The position numbers were made by a program, and so were the translations under genes. From Kitasatospora gansuensis (GTDB lineage Bacteria > Actinomycetota > Actinomycetes > Streptomycetales > Streptomycetaceae), in assembly GCF_014203705.1 (NCBI RefSeq), contig NZ_JACHJR010000001.1:4216001-4280000 (forward strand): a stretch of 64,000 bases of DNA, read 5' to 3'. Each line of letters opens with the position of its first letter. Position 1 is the first letter of the stretch. Positions 8,392-17,187 of this stretch are shown here, in pieces. The notes under the pieces were generated by a model that saw nothing but the letters and a program-made list of their open reading frames with translations, searched no databases and was not told where the DNA came from.

Positions 8392-9061
8392 GCAGCCCAG
8401 CAGCACCCAACCCAGCAGCGGCACACACCCCGCCGGCACCGGGCACAAGCACGAGCCGGACGACTTCGCGGTGCAGATCGCGGACTCGGTGGAGAGCTTC
8501 GTGCTCGCGGTGACCGAGGTCGCCAAGGGCGACGAGCCGGGCAGCGTGGTCTCGCTGCTCCTGCTGGAGGTCTCGCAGCTCCTGCTGGCCGGTGGCCGGC
8601 TGGGCGCGATCGAGGACGTCGTGCCGGAGGACCGGTTCGAGCCGGACGCGGGCCCGGAGCCGGACGGGGTCGAGCTGCGCGAGCGGCTGGCCGAGCTGCT
8701 CGCCCCGATCGATGTCTACCACGAGGTCTTCGACCCGTACGGGCCGCCGGAGAAGCCGAGCGCGTTCCGGATCTCGGACGACATGGCGGGTGTGGTCGCC
8801 GAGCTGCGGCACGGGCTGACGCACTACCAGGAGGGCCGGGTCAGCGAGGCGCTCTGGTGGTGGCAGTTCTCCTACCTGTCCAGCTGGGGTTCGACCTGTA
8901 CGGCGGTGCTGCGGGCGCTGCAGTCGCTGATCGCGCACGTCCGGCTGGACAGCCCGATCGGTGCGGCGGCGGACGGTGCGGACACTGACGACGACGGGCT
9001 GACGGACGAGCAGCTGGAACAGCAGGCGGGCGACCTGATGGCGGCCGAGCTCGGCCTCTGA
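8384..9061 (+). CDS. DUF5063 domain protein
   Basis: A 225-residue soluble protein whose ATG overlaps the end of recR, preceded by GGGAGACG. The first 25 residues are low-complexity (Ser/Gln/Pro/His); the conserved part runs from DDFAVQIADSVESFVLAV to the motif EALWWWQFSYLSSWG, then an acidic tail. This family follows recR in streptomycetes and is annotated only as DUF5063; its function is unknown. Coupling suggests a link to recombination or nucleoid functions. Confidence 0.85.
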   Translation: MSEQPSSTQPSSGTHPAGTGHKHEPDDFAVQIADSVESFVLAVTEVAKGDEPGSVVSLLLLEVSQLLLAGGRLGAIEDVVPEDRFEPDAGPEPDGVELRERLAELLAPIDVYHEVFDPYGPPEKPSAFRISDDMAGVVAELRHGLTHYQEGRVSEALWWWQFSYLSSWGSTCTAVLRALQSLIAHVRLDSPIGAAADGADTDDDGLTDEQLEQQAGDLMAAELGL

Positions 9062-9348
9062 ACCAGCGCGGTGTGACGAAACCGTCACCGCGCGGGCGGC
9101 GGAGCGAAATTCGAGGTGTCGCGCCCCCCTCCCCGGCAATTCTCCGGGGAGGCCGGGGGCGGCCCGCAGACCTGCCGGTCCTGACGGTCGGACCGCTGCC
9201 CACCTCGTGATATCCGCGTCTCAGCATATGGAAACCGCCGGTCGGCCCCGGGGCGCTCGCTAGACTGGCGCCGACCGCAGAGCCCCCGTCCGCCGGGGGT
9301 GCGGGGGCCACCAGTCCCCCGAAAAACGACACTAGTCGAGGAGCTTTC

Positions 9349-10629
9349 GTGGGCCTTGTCGTGCAGAAGTACGGCGGCTCATCCGTTGCGGATGCCGAGG
9401 GCATCAAGCGCGTAGCCCGCAGGATCGTCGACACCAAGAAGGCCGGCCATGAGGTCGTCGTCGTGGTGTCCGCCATGGGCGACACGACGGACGAGCTCAT
9501 CGAACTCGCGGAGCAGGTCTCCCCGATCCCCTCCGGGCGCGAGTTCGACATGCTGCTGACCGCCGGAGAGCGGATCTCGATGGCCCTGCTGGCCATGGCG
9601 ATCCGGTCCCTGGGCCACGAGGCCCAGTCCTTCACGGGTAGCCAGGCCGGGGTCATCACCGACTCGGTCCACAACAAGGCGCGCATCATCGACGTGACGC
9701 CGGGCCGGATCCGGAACGCCCTGGACGAGGGCAACATCGCGATCGTGGCCGGTTTCCAGGGCGTCTCCCAGGTCAGCAAGGACATCACCACGCTGGGCCG
9801 GGGCGGCTCGGACACCACCGCGGTGGCGCTGGCCGCCGCGCTGAGTGCCGAGGTCTGCGAGATCTACACCGACGTGGACGGCGTGTTCACCGCCGACCCG
9901 CGGGTGGTGAAGAAGGCCCGCAAGATCGACTGGATCGGCTTCGAGGACATGCTGGAGCTGGCCTCGTCCGGCTCCAAGGTGCTGCTCGACCGCTGTGTGG
10001 AGTACGCGCGGCGCTACAACATCCCGATTCACGTACGCTCGTCCTTCTCCGGATTGCCGGGGACCATTGTCAGCAGCATCAACCCGACCAAGCCCGAAGG
10101 GGGCGAGATGGAGCAGGCGATCATCTCCGGAGTCGCCCACGACACGTCCGAGGCCAAGGTCACGGTCGTTGGCGTGCCCGACAAGCCGGGCGAGGCCGCC
10201 CGGATCTTCCGCGCCATCGCGGACGCCGAGGTCAACATCGACATGGTGGTGCAGAACGTCTCGGCGGCGTCCACCGGTCTCACCGACATCTCCTTCACCT
10301 GCCCGAAGACCGAGGGCCAGAAGGCCATCGACGCACTCGGCCGGGTGAAGGACGGCATCGGTTTCGAGTCGCTCCGCTACGACGACGCGATCGGCAAGAT
10401 CTCGCTGGTCGGCGCGGGCATGCGCTCCAACCCCGGCGTGACCGCGACCTTCTTCGAGGCGCTCTCCGAGGCCGGCGTGAACATCGAGCTGATCTCCACC
10501 TCGGAGATCCGGATCTCGGTGGTCACCCGCGCGGACGACGTCAACGAGGCGGTCCGGGCCGTGCACAGCGCCTTCGGGCTGGACAGCGAGACGGACGAGG
10601 CGGTCGTCTACGGCGGTACCGGCCGGTGA
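9349..10629 (+). CDS. lysC: Aspartate kinase (alpha subunit)
   Basis: Phosphorylates aspartate, the first step to lysine, threonine, methionine and diaminopimelate. The 426-residue protein starts MGLVVQKYGGSSVADAEGIK (kinase motif KYGGSS) from a GTG with GAGGAG upstream. The kinase domain also has FQGVSQVSKDITTLGRGGSD and EIYTDVDGVFTADPR. Two ACT domains follow from about residue 260 (VTVVGVPDKPGEAARIFRAI and ISLVGAGMRSNPGVTATFF), which confer feedback control by lysine/threonine in the family. The gene overlaps asd by four bases, forming an ask-asd operon. Confidence 0.96.
   Translation: MGLVVQKYGGSSVADAEGIKRVARRIVDTKKAGHEVVVVVSAMGDTTDELIELAEQVSPIPSGREFDMLLTAGERISMALLAMAIRSLGHEAQSFTGSQAGVITDSVHNKARIIDVTPGRIRNALDEGNIAIVAGFQGVSQVSKDITTLGRGGSDTTAVALAAALSAEVCEIYTDVDGVFTADPRVVKKARKIDWIGFEDMLELASSGSKVLLDRCVEYARRYNIPIHVRSSFSGLPGTIVSSINPTKPEGGEMEQAIISGVAHDTSEAKVTVVGVPDKPGEAARIFRAIADAEVNIDMVVQNVSAASTGLTDISFTCPKTEGQKAIDALGRVKDGIGFESLRYDDAIGKISLVGAGMRSNPGVTATFFEALSEAGVNIELISTSEIRISVVTRADDVNEAVRAVHSAFGLDSETDEAVVYGGTGR
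10108..10629 (+). CDS. Probable internally initiated aspartate kinase beta subunit
   Basis: Inside lysC an ATG at 10108 (MEQAIISGVAHDTSEAKVTV) is preceded by the purine-rich GAAGGGGGCGAG. The in-frame product of 173 residues consists of both ACT domains. In Corynebacterium, Bacillus and mycobacteria the alpha2beta2 enzyme makes its beta subunit from an equivalent internal start. The sequence here fits the same arrangement; expression is inferred. Confidence 0.7.
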   Translation: MEQAIISGVAHDTSEAKVTVVGVPDKPGEAARIFRAIADAEVNIDMVVQNVSAASTGLTDISFTCPKTEGQKAIDALGRVKDGIGFESLRYDDAIGKISLVGAGMRSNPGVTATFFEALSEAGVNIELISTSEIRISVVTRADDVNEAVRAVHSAFGLDSETDEAVVYGGTGR

Positions 10630-11690
10630 CCCCGGAGCGGAGGCCGAGCCTCGCGGTGGTCGGCGCCACGGGCGCCGTCGGAGCCGTGCTGCTCGGCCTC
10701 CTCTCCATCCGGCGGGACGTCTGGGGCGAGATCCGGCTGGTCGCCTCGTCGCGCTCGGCGGGCCGTCGGCTGACGGTCCGTGGGGTGGAGACCGAGGTGG
10801 TCGGGCTCTCCGAGGAGGCGTTCGACGGGATCGACGTGGCGATCTTCGACGTACCGGACGACATCGCCGCCCGCTGGGCCCCGATCGCCGCCGCCAAGGG
10901 CGTGGTGGTGGTCGACAACTCCGGCGCGTTCCGGATGGACCAGGACGTCCCGCTGGTGGTCCCCGAGGTGAACGCCCCGGCGGCGCTGATCCGGCCGCGC
11001 GGCATCATCGCCAACCCCAACTGCACCGTCCTCACCATGATCGGCGGGCTGGCCGCGCTGCACTCCGAGTACGGGCTGAGCGAACTGGTGGTCGCCGCGT
11101 ACCAGGCCGCCTCCGGCGCCGGGCAGAGCGGGGTGGACACCCTGCGGGCCCAGGTCGCCGAGGTGGCGGGCACCTCGGTCGGCGAGCAGACCGGTGACCT
11201 GCGGGCCGTGGTCAGCGACAACGGCCCGTTCGCCGCGCCGCTCGTCCTGAACGCGGTGCCCTGGTCCGGCACGCTGGAGGACGGCGGCTGGTCCTCCGAG
11301 GAGCTCAAGGTCCGTAACGAGTCGCGGAAGATTCTCGGCCTGCCGGGCCTGAAGGTCTCCGCCACCTGCGTCCGGATCCCGGTGGTCACCACCCACTCGC
11401 TGGCCGTGCACGCGGTCTTCGAACGCGAGGTGAGCCAAGCCGCCGCGCGGGAGATCCTGCAGAACGCCCCCGGCGTGGTGCTCTACGACGACCCGGCGGC
11501 GGGGGAGTTCCCCACCCCGAACGACGCGGTCGGGACGGATCCGGTCTGGGTCGGCCGGGTGCGGGTGGCGCTGGACGATCCCACCGCGCTCGACCTCTTC
11601 GTCTGCGGCGACAACCTGCGCAAGGGCGCCGCCCTGAACGCGGTGCAGATCGCCGAGCTGGTGGCGGCGGAGTTCTCGCTGCTGGGCTGA
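10626..11690 (+). CDS. asd: Aspartate-semialdehyde dehydrogenase
   Basis: Reduces aspartyl phosphate to aspartate semialdehyde with NADPH, directly after aspartate kinase. The GTG overlaps the lysC stop (GTGA). The 354-residue protein has the nucleotide-binding motif VVGATGAVGAVLL near the N-terminus, the catalytic cysteine in IIANPNCTVL, and the substrate-binding RIPVVTTHSLAVH. Length and motifs are normal for the family. Confidence 0.96.
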   Translation: MTPERRPSLAVVGATGAVGAVLLGLLSIRRDVWGEIRLVASSRSAGRRLTVRGVETEVVGLSEEAFDGIDVAIFDVPDDIAARWAPIAAAKGVVVVDNSGAFRMDQDVPLVVPEVNAPAALIRPRGIIANPNCTVLTMIGGLAALHSEYGLSELVVAAYQAASGAGQSGVDTLRAQVAEVAGTSVGEQTGDLRAVVSDNGPFAAPLVLNAVPWSGTLEDGGWSSEELKVRNESRKILGLPGLKVSATCVRIPVVTTHSLAVHAVFEREVSQAAAREILQNAPGVVLYDDPAAGEFPTPNDAVGTDPVWVGRVRVALDDPTALDLFVCGDNLRKGAALNAVQIAELVAAEFSLLG

Positions 11691-11861
11691 GCCGGTGAAG
11701 CTGAGCCCGGTGACGTGGAGCCCGGGTGAAGTTGAGTGCTGATGAACAGGAGACGATCCGTCAGATTCCCCCGCAAGGGCACTGGAGGCGCCCCGGCCGG
11801 TGCGGGAGAATAGCCCCGCAGTCGGGGGCAACCATGACAGGGGATCAAGTGTCCAACATGC

Positions 11862-12452
11862 GTGGCGAACGTGGTGGGGGCAGTGCGGGTGGGCACGGTG
11901 CGCGTGGCGGCGCGACCGGTCGATAGCCGGATGGGCACCGCCGCGGCGGACGCGGCGGGCGCCAGCGTCGACCACCTGACCGCGACCTACCAGGCGCACT
12001 ACCGCTCCCTGCTCCGGCTGGCCGCCCTGCTGCTGGACGACATCGCCTCCTGCGAGGACGTCGTGCAGGAGGCGTTCATCCGGGTGCACGCGGCCCGGCG
12101 CCGGGTCCGCGAGCCCGAGAAGACCCTCGCCTACCTGCGGCAGACCGTGGTCAACCTGTCCCGCTCGACCCTGCGCCGCCGGATCCTCGGGCTGCGCCTG
12201 CTGCCCAAGCCGATGCCTGACATGGCCAGTGCAGAAGAAGGCGCCTACGATGCGCTGGAGCGCGACCAGTTGAAGACCGCGCTCCGAGGCTTGCAACGCC
12301 GTCAGCGGGAGGTGCTGGTGCTGCGCTACTACGCCGATCTGACGGAGGCCCAGGTGGCCGACGCACTCGGGATCTCGGTCGGCTCGGTGAAGGCGTACGG
12401 CTCGCGAGGGCTGGCCGCGCTGCGGGTGCTGATGGAGAGCAGCGATGACTGA
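11862..12452 (+). CDS. SigE-family (ECF-like) RNA polymerase sigma factor
   Basis: A 196-residue sigma factor lacking region 1. Region 2 is YQAHYRSLLRLAALLLDDIASCEDVVQEAFIRVHAA; region 4 is LRGLQRRQREVLVLRYYADLTEAQVADALGISVGSVKAYGSRGLAALR. The linker contains KTLAYLRQTVVNLSRS. The N-terminal 25 residues are poorly conserved, so the true start may be a few codons downstream. The stop overlaps the ATG of the next gene by 8 bases; the coupled membrane protein occupies the place of an anti-sigma factor. Confidence 0.88.
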   Translation: MANVVGAVRVGTVRVAARPVDSRMGTAAADAAGASVDHLTATYQAHYRSLLRLAALLLDDIASCEDVVQEAFIRVHAARRRVREPEKTLAYLRQTVVNLSRSTLRRRILGLRLLPKPMPDMASAEEGAYDALERDQLKTALRGLQRRQREVLVLRYYADLTEAQVADALGISVGSVKAYGSRGLAALRVLMESSDD

Positions 12453-13473
12453 CGATCAACGGTCCTCGATGGAGGACCCGTTGGTGCGGGAGCTGCGCCA
12501 ACGGCTGCACCGGGCGGTGGCCGAGGTCCAGCCCGACCCGGCCGCACTGCCCCGGCTGCGGGCCCAGGTGCCCCGGCGGCGGGCCAGGCACCGCGGCCTG
12601 TGGACGGGCGCGGCGGTCGCCGCCGCGCTCACCGCCGCCGCGCTGCCGACCATCCACGGGGTGCAGCAACTCGACCTCTCCGGCGGCCCGGTGGACGGTC
12701 CGCTGGCGGCCGGGCCGTCCCGCACCACGACTTCGTCGGGACCTTCGGTGGGCGGCGGCACCGGACGGCCGTCCGCGTTGCCGATGCCGGTGGTCACCGC
12801 CACGCCCACCGGCTCCCCGTCCGGCCCGGTGCCCGAGGTGACCACCAGCGGTTCGCTGGCCGGCGTCCCGGGTTCGCCCTCGGCGGGTACGCCGGTGGCG
12901 CCCGGCTGCGGCCCCGCCGACCTCGGCCAGGGCAGCTCCCACCTGGGCGCGGCCGAGGCGGACGGCCGGGTGTACGGCTGGTTCCGGGTGGTCAACACCT
13001 CGGGGCGGGCCTGCGAGCTGGCCGGCGGCGGGCTACTGGTCGCCGATTCGGCCAAGGTCAAGGTGGCCCCGCACACCGTCGGCGGGCCGGCCACCGGGCT
13101 GGCCGCACCGGTCGCGGACGGGCCGGTGCTGTTGCCGCCGAGTACGGGGTACCAGGTGCGGTTCGGCTGGGTGCCGGACGGGCCCTGCACGAGCGGTGAC
13201 GCCGTCAAGGCCCGGGCGGTCGCGGCCGCCCCCGGGCCGTCCGGGTCGGGCTCCCCGAGTCAGGCCCCGGGCCCCGAGACCTCGCCCTCGCCGGTCGAGT
13301 CACCGAACCCGACCACCAGCCCGACCGCCGGCCGGCCCACCGTCACCCTCACCCACACCCCGGACCCGGGCGGCCCGCAGGTGGTCGCCACGCTGCCCAA
13401 CGCCTGCACCGGCACCGTCTATCGGAACGGGGCGGAACGCATCCCGGAGGCATCGCCCTCGCCGGTCGGCTGA
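12445..13473 (+). CDS. Membrane-anchored Pro/Ser/Thr-rich protein coupled to the sigma factor
   Basis: A 342-residue protein whose ATG overlaps the sigma gene. About 50 cytoplasmic residues (RELRQRLHRAVAEVQPDPAA) are followed by one membrane span (WTGAAVAAALTAAALPTI). The exterior part alternates Thr/Ser/Pro/Gly linkers with a DUF4232-like region containing conserved cysteines (GCGPADLGQ, GRACELAGG, GPCTSGD, NACTG). It lacks the HxxxCxxC motif of ZAS anti-sigma factors. The position suggests a regulator or sensor for the sigma factor, with the outer domain perhaps sensing the envelope; this is inference. Confidence 0.75.
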   Translation: MTDDQRSSMEDPLVRELRQRLHRAVAEVQPDPAALPRLRAQVPRRRARHRGLWTGAAVAAALTAAALPTIHGVQQLDLSGGPVDGPLAAGPSRTTTSSGPSVGGGTGRPSALPMPVVTATPTGSPSGPVPEVTTSGSLAGVPGSPSAGTPVAPGCGPADLGQGSSHLGAAEADGRVYGWFRVVNTSGRACELAGGGLLVADSAKVKVAPHTVGGPATGLAAPVADGPVLLPPSTGYQVRFGWVPDGPCTSGDAVKARAVAAAPGPSGSGSPSQAPGPETSPSPVESPNPTTSPTAGRPTVTLTHTPDPGGPQVVATLPNACTGTVYRNGAERIPEASPSPVG

Positions 13474-13507
13474 GCTCAGCCTTTTGCAGGGCGCTCAGTC
13501 TTACGGT

Positions 13508-13625
13508 CCAGGGGCTCGGGGAACGGCGACGGTTCGTGGCTGGCGGGCATCACTGCGAAGGTGCCTGACCATCTACGCAGGATCACCTTGCATGAGGTCG
13601 GCGTCGCCGTTCCCCGAGCCCCTGG
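13508..13625. repeat. Palindrome-ended intergenic repeat, copy A (interior inverted)
   Basis: A 118-bp unit with 17-bp terminal inverted repeats CCAGGGGCTCGGGGAAC / GTTCCCCGAGCCCCTGG. The right end is followed by GATAGTGCAACCG, as in copies B and C. The interior matches copy B only as its reverse complement (for example GTTCGTGGCTGGCGGG and GGATCACCTTG here). It lies between two same-strand genes and holds no ORF. Confidence 0.9.
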
Positions 13626-13676
13626 ATAGTGCAACCGTGCGCCCTGGTGTCCGGTGCGTGTGTAGGGGTGGTTACC

Positions 13677-14474
13677 GTGGTGCGTGTGTACCGGTTTCTC
13701 CTGACTTCGCGCTGGCTCGGCGGCACCGTGGTCGCCGTCCTGGCGGTCGTGGTCTGCCTGTTCCTGGGTTCCTGGCAGCTCAGCCGGTTCGAGGATCAGG
13801 TGAGCCGGCACCGGGACGCGGTGCGTTCGGCCGACGCGGCCACCGGCGGGGCGGCGGTGCCGTTCGCCGAGCTGCTGCCGGACGCGCGGGCCAGGGTCAC
13901 CACCGAGACGGTCGGCCGCGCGGTCACGCTGACCGGGCGCTACGACCGGGCGCACCAACTGCTCGTTCCCAACCGCACGGTGGAGGGGAAGCAGGGGTAC
14001 TACGTGCTGACCCCGCTCTGCCCGGGCGACGGGCAGTGCGTGGCGGTGGTCCGGGGCTGGGCGCCGGGGCCGGCCGCAGGCCGTACGGCGCCGGAGGTCG
14101 GGCCCGAGCAGGTGACCGTCACCGGGCGGCTGCAGGCTCCGGAGAACAGCGGCAGCAACGGTGCGGTGGCCGGCGGCCTGCCCGAGGGGCAGCTGGGCAC
14201 GATCAGTCCGGCCGCCCTGGTGAACGTGCTGCCGGACGTCACGTACGACGGCTGGGTGGCCGCCGACACGGTGCCGGCCGGGCTGACCGTCGTGCCGACG
14301 GTGCAGCCGCAGGGGGGCAACGGCCTGAGTCTGCGGGCGTTCCAGAACCTGGGGTACACGCTGGAGTGGTTCGTCTTCGGCGGCTTCGTGGTCTTCATGT
14401 GGTTCCGGCTGGCCCGCCGCGAGGCGGAGAACGCCAGGGACCGGGCCCTCGGACTGGACCCGGTCCCGAACTGA
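13677..14474 (+). CDS. SURF1 family cytochrome oxidase biogenesis protein
   Basis: SURF1 proteins help assemble heme-copper oxidase at the membrane. The 265-residue protein has an N-terminal membrane span (LGGTVVAVLAVVVCLFLGSW followed by QLSR), a large periplasmic-side domain with ALTGRYD-like and PLCPGDGQCVAVVRGWAPG segments, and a C-terminal span (LEWFVFGGFVVFMWFRLARR). The GTG at 13677 has GGGGTGG at good spacing; GTG 13686 would give the shorter MYRFLLTSRW start seen in relatives. Confidence 0.85.
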   Translation: MVRVYRFLLTSRWLGGTVVAVLAVVVCLFLGSWQLSRFEDQVSRHRDAVRSADAATGGAAVPFAELLPDARARVTTETVGRAVTLTGRYDRAHQLLVPNRTVEGKQGYYVLTPLCPGDGQCVAVVRGWAPGPAAGRTAPEVGPEQVTVTGRLQAPENSGSNGAVAGGLPEGQLGTISPAALVNVLPDVTYDGWVAADTVPAGLTVVPTVQPQGGNGLSLRAFQNLGYTLEWFVFGGFVVFMWFRLARREAENARDRALGLDPVPN

Positions 14475-14484
14475 GCCGACGGCG

Positions 14485-14733
14485 TCAGTCGTCGCAGTCG
14501 TCGCCGCCCGAGCTCTTGTGCTTGGAGCCCTTGTGGCTCTTCGCCTTCTTCGAACTCTTCGACCCCTTGCTGGACTTGGCCAGCAGCTGGGCCTGGACGG
14601 CCGAGCCGGGCGCGGCGACGCTGCCCGCGGACCAGTTGTCGCAGTCGTCGTCGGAGCTGGACGAGCAGCCCGCCGCGGTCAGCAGCAGCGCCAGTACGGC
14701 GCCGGAGGCCACCACCCCACGTCTGATGTTCAA
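14485..14733 (-). CDS. Small lipoprotein with Lys/Ser tail
   Basis: A TTG start, four bases after GGGGAGAG, overlaps the stop of the S9 peptidase gene (TTGA). The 82-residue product has a lipoprotein signal with lipobox LTAAGC, then SSSSDDDCDNWSAGS, a Lys/Ser/Gly/His tail (KSSKGSKSSKKAKSHKGSKH) and the end GGDDCDD. Two cysteines each sit in acidic clusters, which might form a disulfide or bind a metal. No family recognised; coupling points to a role with the peptidase upstream. Confidence 0.7.
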   Translation of the reverse strand: MNIRRGVVASGAVLALLLTAAGCSSSSDDDCDNWSAGSVAAPGSAVQAQLLAKSSKGSKSSKKAKSHKGSKHKSSGGDDCDD

Positions 14734-16547
14734 CGCGCTCTCCCCAGGTGTCGCAGTGCGAAGTCGATCTCCAGGCGGAGCTGTTTGATCCGCTCCTCGA
14801 CCACCAGTGAGCCGTGCCCGGCATCGTAGCGGTAGACCTCGTGCTCCTTGCCGAGCTGTTCCAGCCGGGTCACGTAGTTGTCGATCTGCCGGATCGGGCA
14901 GCGCGGGTCGTTCACCCCGGCGCTGAGGTAGACCGGCACCTTCACCTGCTCGACGTAGCTCAACGGCGAGGAGGCGTGCCAGAGTTCGGGCACCTCCTCG
15001 GGCGAGCCGCCGAACAGGGTGCGGTCCAGCGACTTGAGCGCCTCCATCTCGTCCTCGTACGAGGCTAGGTAGTCCGCGACCGGTACGGCGGCCAGGCCGA
15101 GCGTCCAGCTGTCCGGCTGGGTGCCGAGGCCGAGCAGGGTGAGGTAGCCGCCCCAGGAGCCGCCGGAGAGCACGAGTTGGGACGGGTCGGCCAGGCCGGA
15201 GTCGACCGCCCAGTCCCGGACGGCGCCGATGTCCTCGAGCTCGATCAGGCCGACCCGGCCGTGCAGGGCGTCGGTCCAGGCCTGGCCGTAGCCGGTGGAG
15301 CCGCGGTAGTTGACCCGGACCACCGCGAAGCCGTGGTCCAGCCAGGCGGCGGGCCCGGCCGCGAAGGAGTCGCTGTCGTGGTGGGTCGGGCCGCCGTGCA
15401 CCTCGAACAGGGTGGGGAACGGGCCGTCCCCGGACGGGCGTTGGACCAGCGCGTGCACCCGCCCGCCCGGTCCCTCCACCCAGACGTCCTCGACCGGCAC
15501 CGAGCCGGGCGGCACCGGGCCCGGGGCCCGCAGCACCACGGTGCCCGCCGTCGAGCGGACCGCCGAGGGCTCGGCCGCCGAGGACCAGAGGAACTCCACC
15601 GTCCCGTCCGGCCGGGCGGTCGCGCCGGACACCGTGCCGCGCGGGGTGTCCAGCCGGGTCAGCTCGCCGGTGGCCAGCTCGTACGAGAACAGCTCGCTGC
15701 GCGCCTCGTACTCGTGCTCGACCAGCAGGGACCGGGCGTCGGGGCGCCACTGCGCGGAGAGATCGCCGGGGAACTCCCGGCCCTGGTCGTCGCGGAGGAG
15801 CAGCGCGGTCTCGGTGCCGGTGGCCACGTCCCAGAGGGCGGGCTCCCAGCGGCCGGTGCGCTGGTGGGCGATCAGCAGCCGGGTGTCGCCGTCGGCCGGG
15901 GCGAAGCCCAAACAGGCCACCCCACTGGGGTGCTGACGGCCCGTCACCTCGTCCAGCTCGGCCACCGTGGCGCCGTCGGCGAGCCGGAGCACCCGGATCG
16001 CCGAGTGCATCGCGTCGCCGTGCTCGGTGTGGTCGATCACCAGCAGGCTGGAGTCGTGGCTGAGGTCGCCGACCCCGCCGTACTCCTCGTGCCGGTAGAC
16101 CACCTCGACCTCGGTGGCGCCGGGGCGGCGCAGGTAGAGGGTGGTGCCGTCCTCGTCGTCCGAGGTGCCGACCACCACGGTGCCGTCCAGGCCGAGCGCC
16201 AGCCCCGCGTCGTACGCGGCGGGCACGCCCGGCACGGCGTGTTCGTCGGGGCCGCCGGTGAACGGCTGGCGGCGCCAGACGCCCAGTTCGTCGCCGTCGG
16301 TGTCGTCGAACCACCAGATCCACTCGCCGTCCGGACTGAGCTCGGCGTCGGTGGTCCCGTTCGGGCGGGAGGTCACCTGGCGGTGGCTGTCGGCCGACCG
16401 GTCCCAGGCGTAGATCTCGTACGTGCCGGTGGAGTTGGAGACGTACAGGGCGCGTTCGGGGGCCTGCTCGGCCCAGTCGGGCAGGGAGACCCGTGCCGCC
16501 CGGAACCGCTGTTCCCACTCCGGTACGGGGCTCTTCTCGTTGCTCAT
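14730..16547 (-). CDS. S9 family prolyl oligopeptidase-like serine peptidase
   Basis: A 605-residue cytoplasmic enzyme from the ATG at 16547. The N-terminal two-thirds is a WD40-like propeller (LYVSNSTGTYEIYAWDR, AELSPDGEWIWWF and similar). The C-terminal alpha/beta hydrolase has the oxyanion/substrate region FEVHGGPTHHDSDSF, RGSTGYGQ, the nucleophile elbow SGGSWGGYLT, the Asp region VNDPRCPIRQ and the catalytic His in YDAGHGSL. These peptidases cleave short peptides. Its TGA overlaps the lipoprotein start. Confidence 0.93.
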   Translation of the reverse strand: MSNEKSPVPEWEQRFRAARVSLPDWAEQAPERALYVSNSTGTYEIYAWDRSADSHRQVTSRPNGTTDAELSPDGEWIWWFDDTDGDELGVWRRQPFTGGPDEHAVPGVPAAYDAGLALGLDGTVVVGTSDDEDGTTLYLRRPGATEVEVVYRHEEYGGVGDLSHDSSLLVIDHTEHGDAMHSAIRVLRLADGATVAELDEVTGRQHPSGVACLGFAPADGDTRLLIAHQRTGRWEPALWDVATGTETALLLRDDQGREFPGDLSAQWRPDARSLLVEHEYEARSELFSYELATGELTRLDTPRGTVSGATARPDGTVEFLWSSAAEPSAVRSTAGTVVLRAPGPVPPGSVPVEDVWVEGPGGRVHALVQRPSGDGPFPTLFEVHGGPTHHDSDSFAAGPAAWLDHGFAVVRVNYRGSTGYGQAWTDALHGRVGLIELEDIGAVRDWAVDSGLADPSQLVLSGGSWGGYLTLLGLGTQPDSWTLGLAAVPVADYLASYEDEMEALKSLDRTLFGGSPEEVPELWHASSPLSYVEQVKVPVYLSAGVNDPRCPIRQIDNYVTRLEQLGKEHEVYRYDAGHGSLVVEERIKQLRLEIDFALRHLGRAR

Positions 16548-16599
16548 CCCCCCATCAAACCCGATCCGCACGGCCCGGCGGAACGGCCGGGACGGCCGG

Positions 16600-17109
16600 T
16601 CAGGCGAAGGCGCACTGCACCACCCTGATCCGGTCCCGCCAGACCGTGACCGCCGTGGCGCCGCCGGCCGGCCCGCCGAACGACTCGGCCAGCGCCCGGT
16701 CGAAGGAACCGGACTCCAGGGCATCGGACAGCCGCCTGGCCCGGTCGAACCTGGCCTGGTCGGGCCCCTGGTACGGCAGCTTGCGCCAGCGCATCGGGGT
16801 GGCGCCGGGGCCGTAGCGGTGGCCGCCGAGGCTGGGGTGCGGGAGATCGAGCGAGAGCGCGTACAGGTCCTGTTCGCCCCGGTCGGCGACGGTGCGGAAC
16901 CAGGGCGGGCCGACCCGGAGCCGGGCGCCGCCGGCGTCGGCCGGGGCCGGGCCGGCCTGGGACCAGCCGAAGGCCGTGATCACCGGGTCCCGGAGCACCG
17001 ATTCGAACAGCGGGCGGAGGGCGGAGAGCGGCCGCTGCTGCACCCGGCAGGCGACCGGCTGGCGACTCCGCTGGATCGGGACTCCGAAGAACTCGGTCGG
17101 CATGGTCAC
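16600..17109 (-). CDS. Hypothetical protein (169 aa)
   Basis: A GTG start with GGAGG six bases upstream gives 169 residues beginning MTMPTEFFGVPIQRSR. The sequence is soluble with no signal peptide and includes LYALSLDLPHPSLGGHRYG and the end TVWRDRIRVVQCAFA. Codon use is typical of the host. I do not recognise the family. It diverges from the HTH gene at 17395 across a region with two palindromic boxes, so both may answer to that regulator. Confidence 0.7.
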   Translation of the reverse strand: MTMPTEFFGVPIQRSRQPVACRVQQRPLSALRPLFESVLRDPVITAFGWSQAGPAPADAGGARLRVGPPWFRTVADRGEQDLYALSLDLPHPSLGGHRYGPGATPMRWRKLPYQGPDQARFDRARRLSDALESGSFDRALAESFGGPAGGATAVTVWRDRIRVVQCAFA

Positions 17110-17187
17110 GGGTGGCCTCCTGCTGCTTGCTCTGATCTGCTGCGCTGAACCTGTGGTCGTTGCTCGCGGACAGGACCTTACCTAGAT

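Noticed and set aside
11726..11926. Small Gly/Arg-rich frame before the sigma gene (ends GGHGARGGATGR)
   Set aside because: No good ribosome-binding site and low-complexity composition; it overlaps the sigma gene start in another frame and may just be leader sequence.
14485..16518. 677-residue minus-strand frame over the S9 peptidase
   Set aside because: Only its last 82 codons, from TTG 14733, are real (the lipoprotein); the rest is a shadow of the peptidase in another frame.
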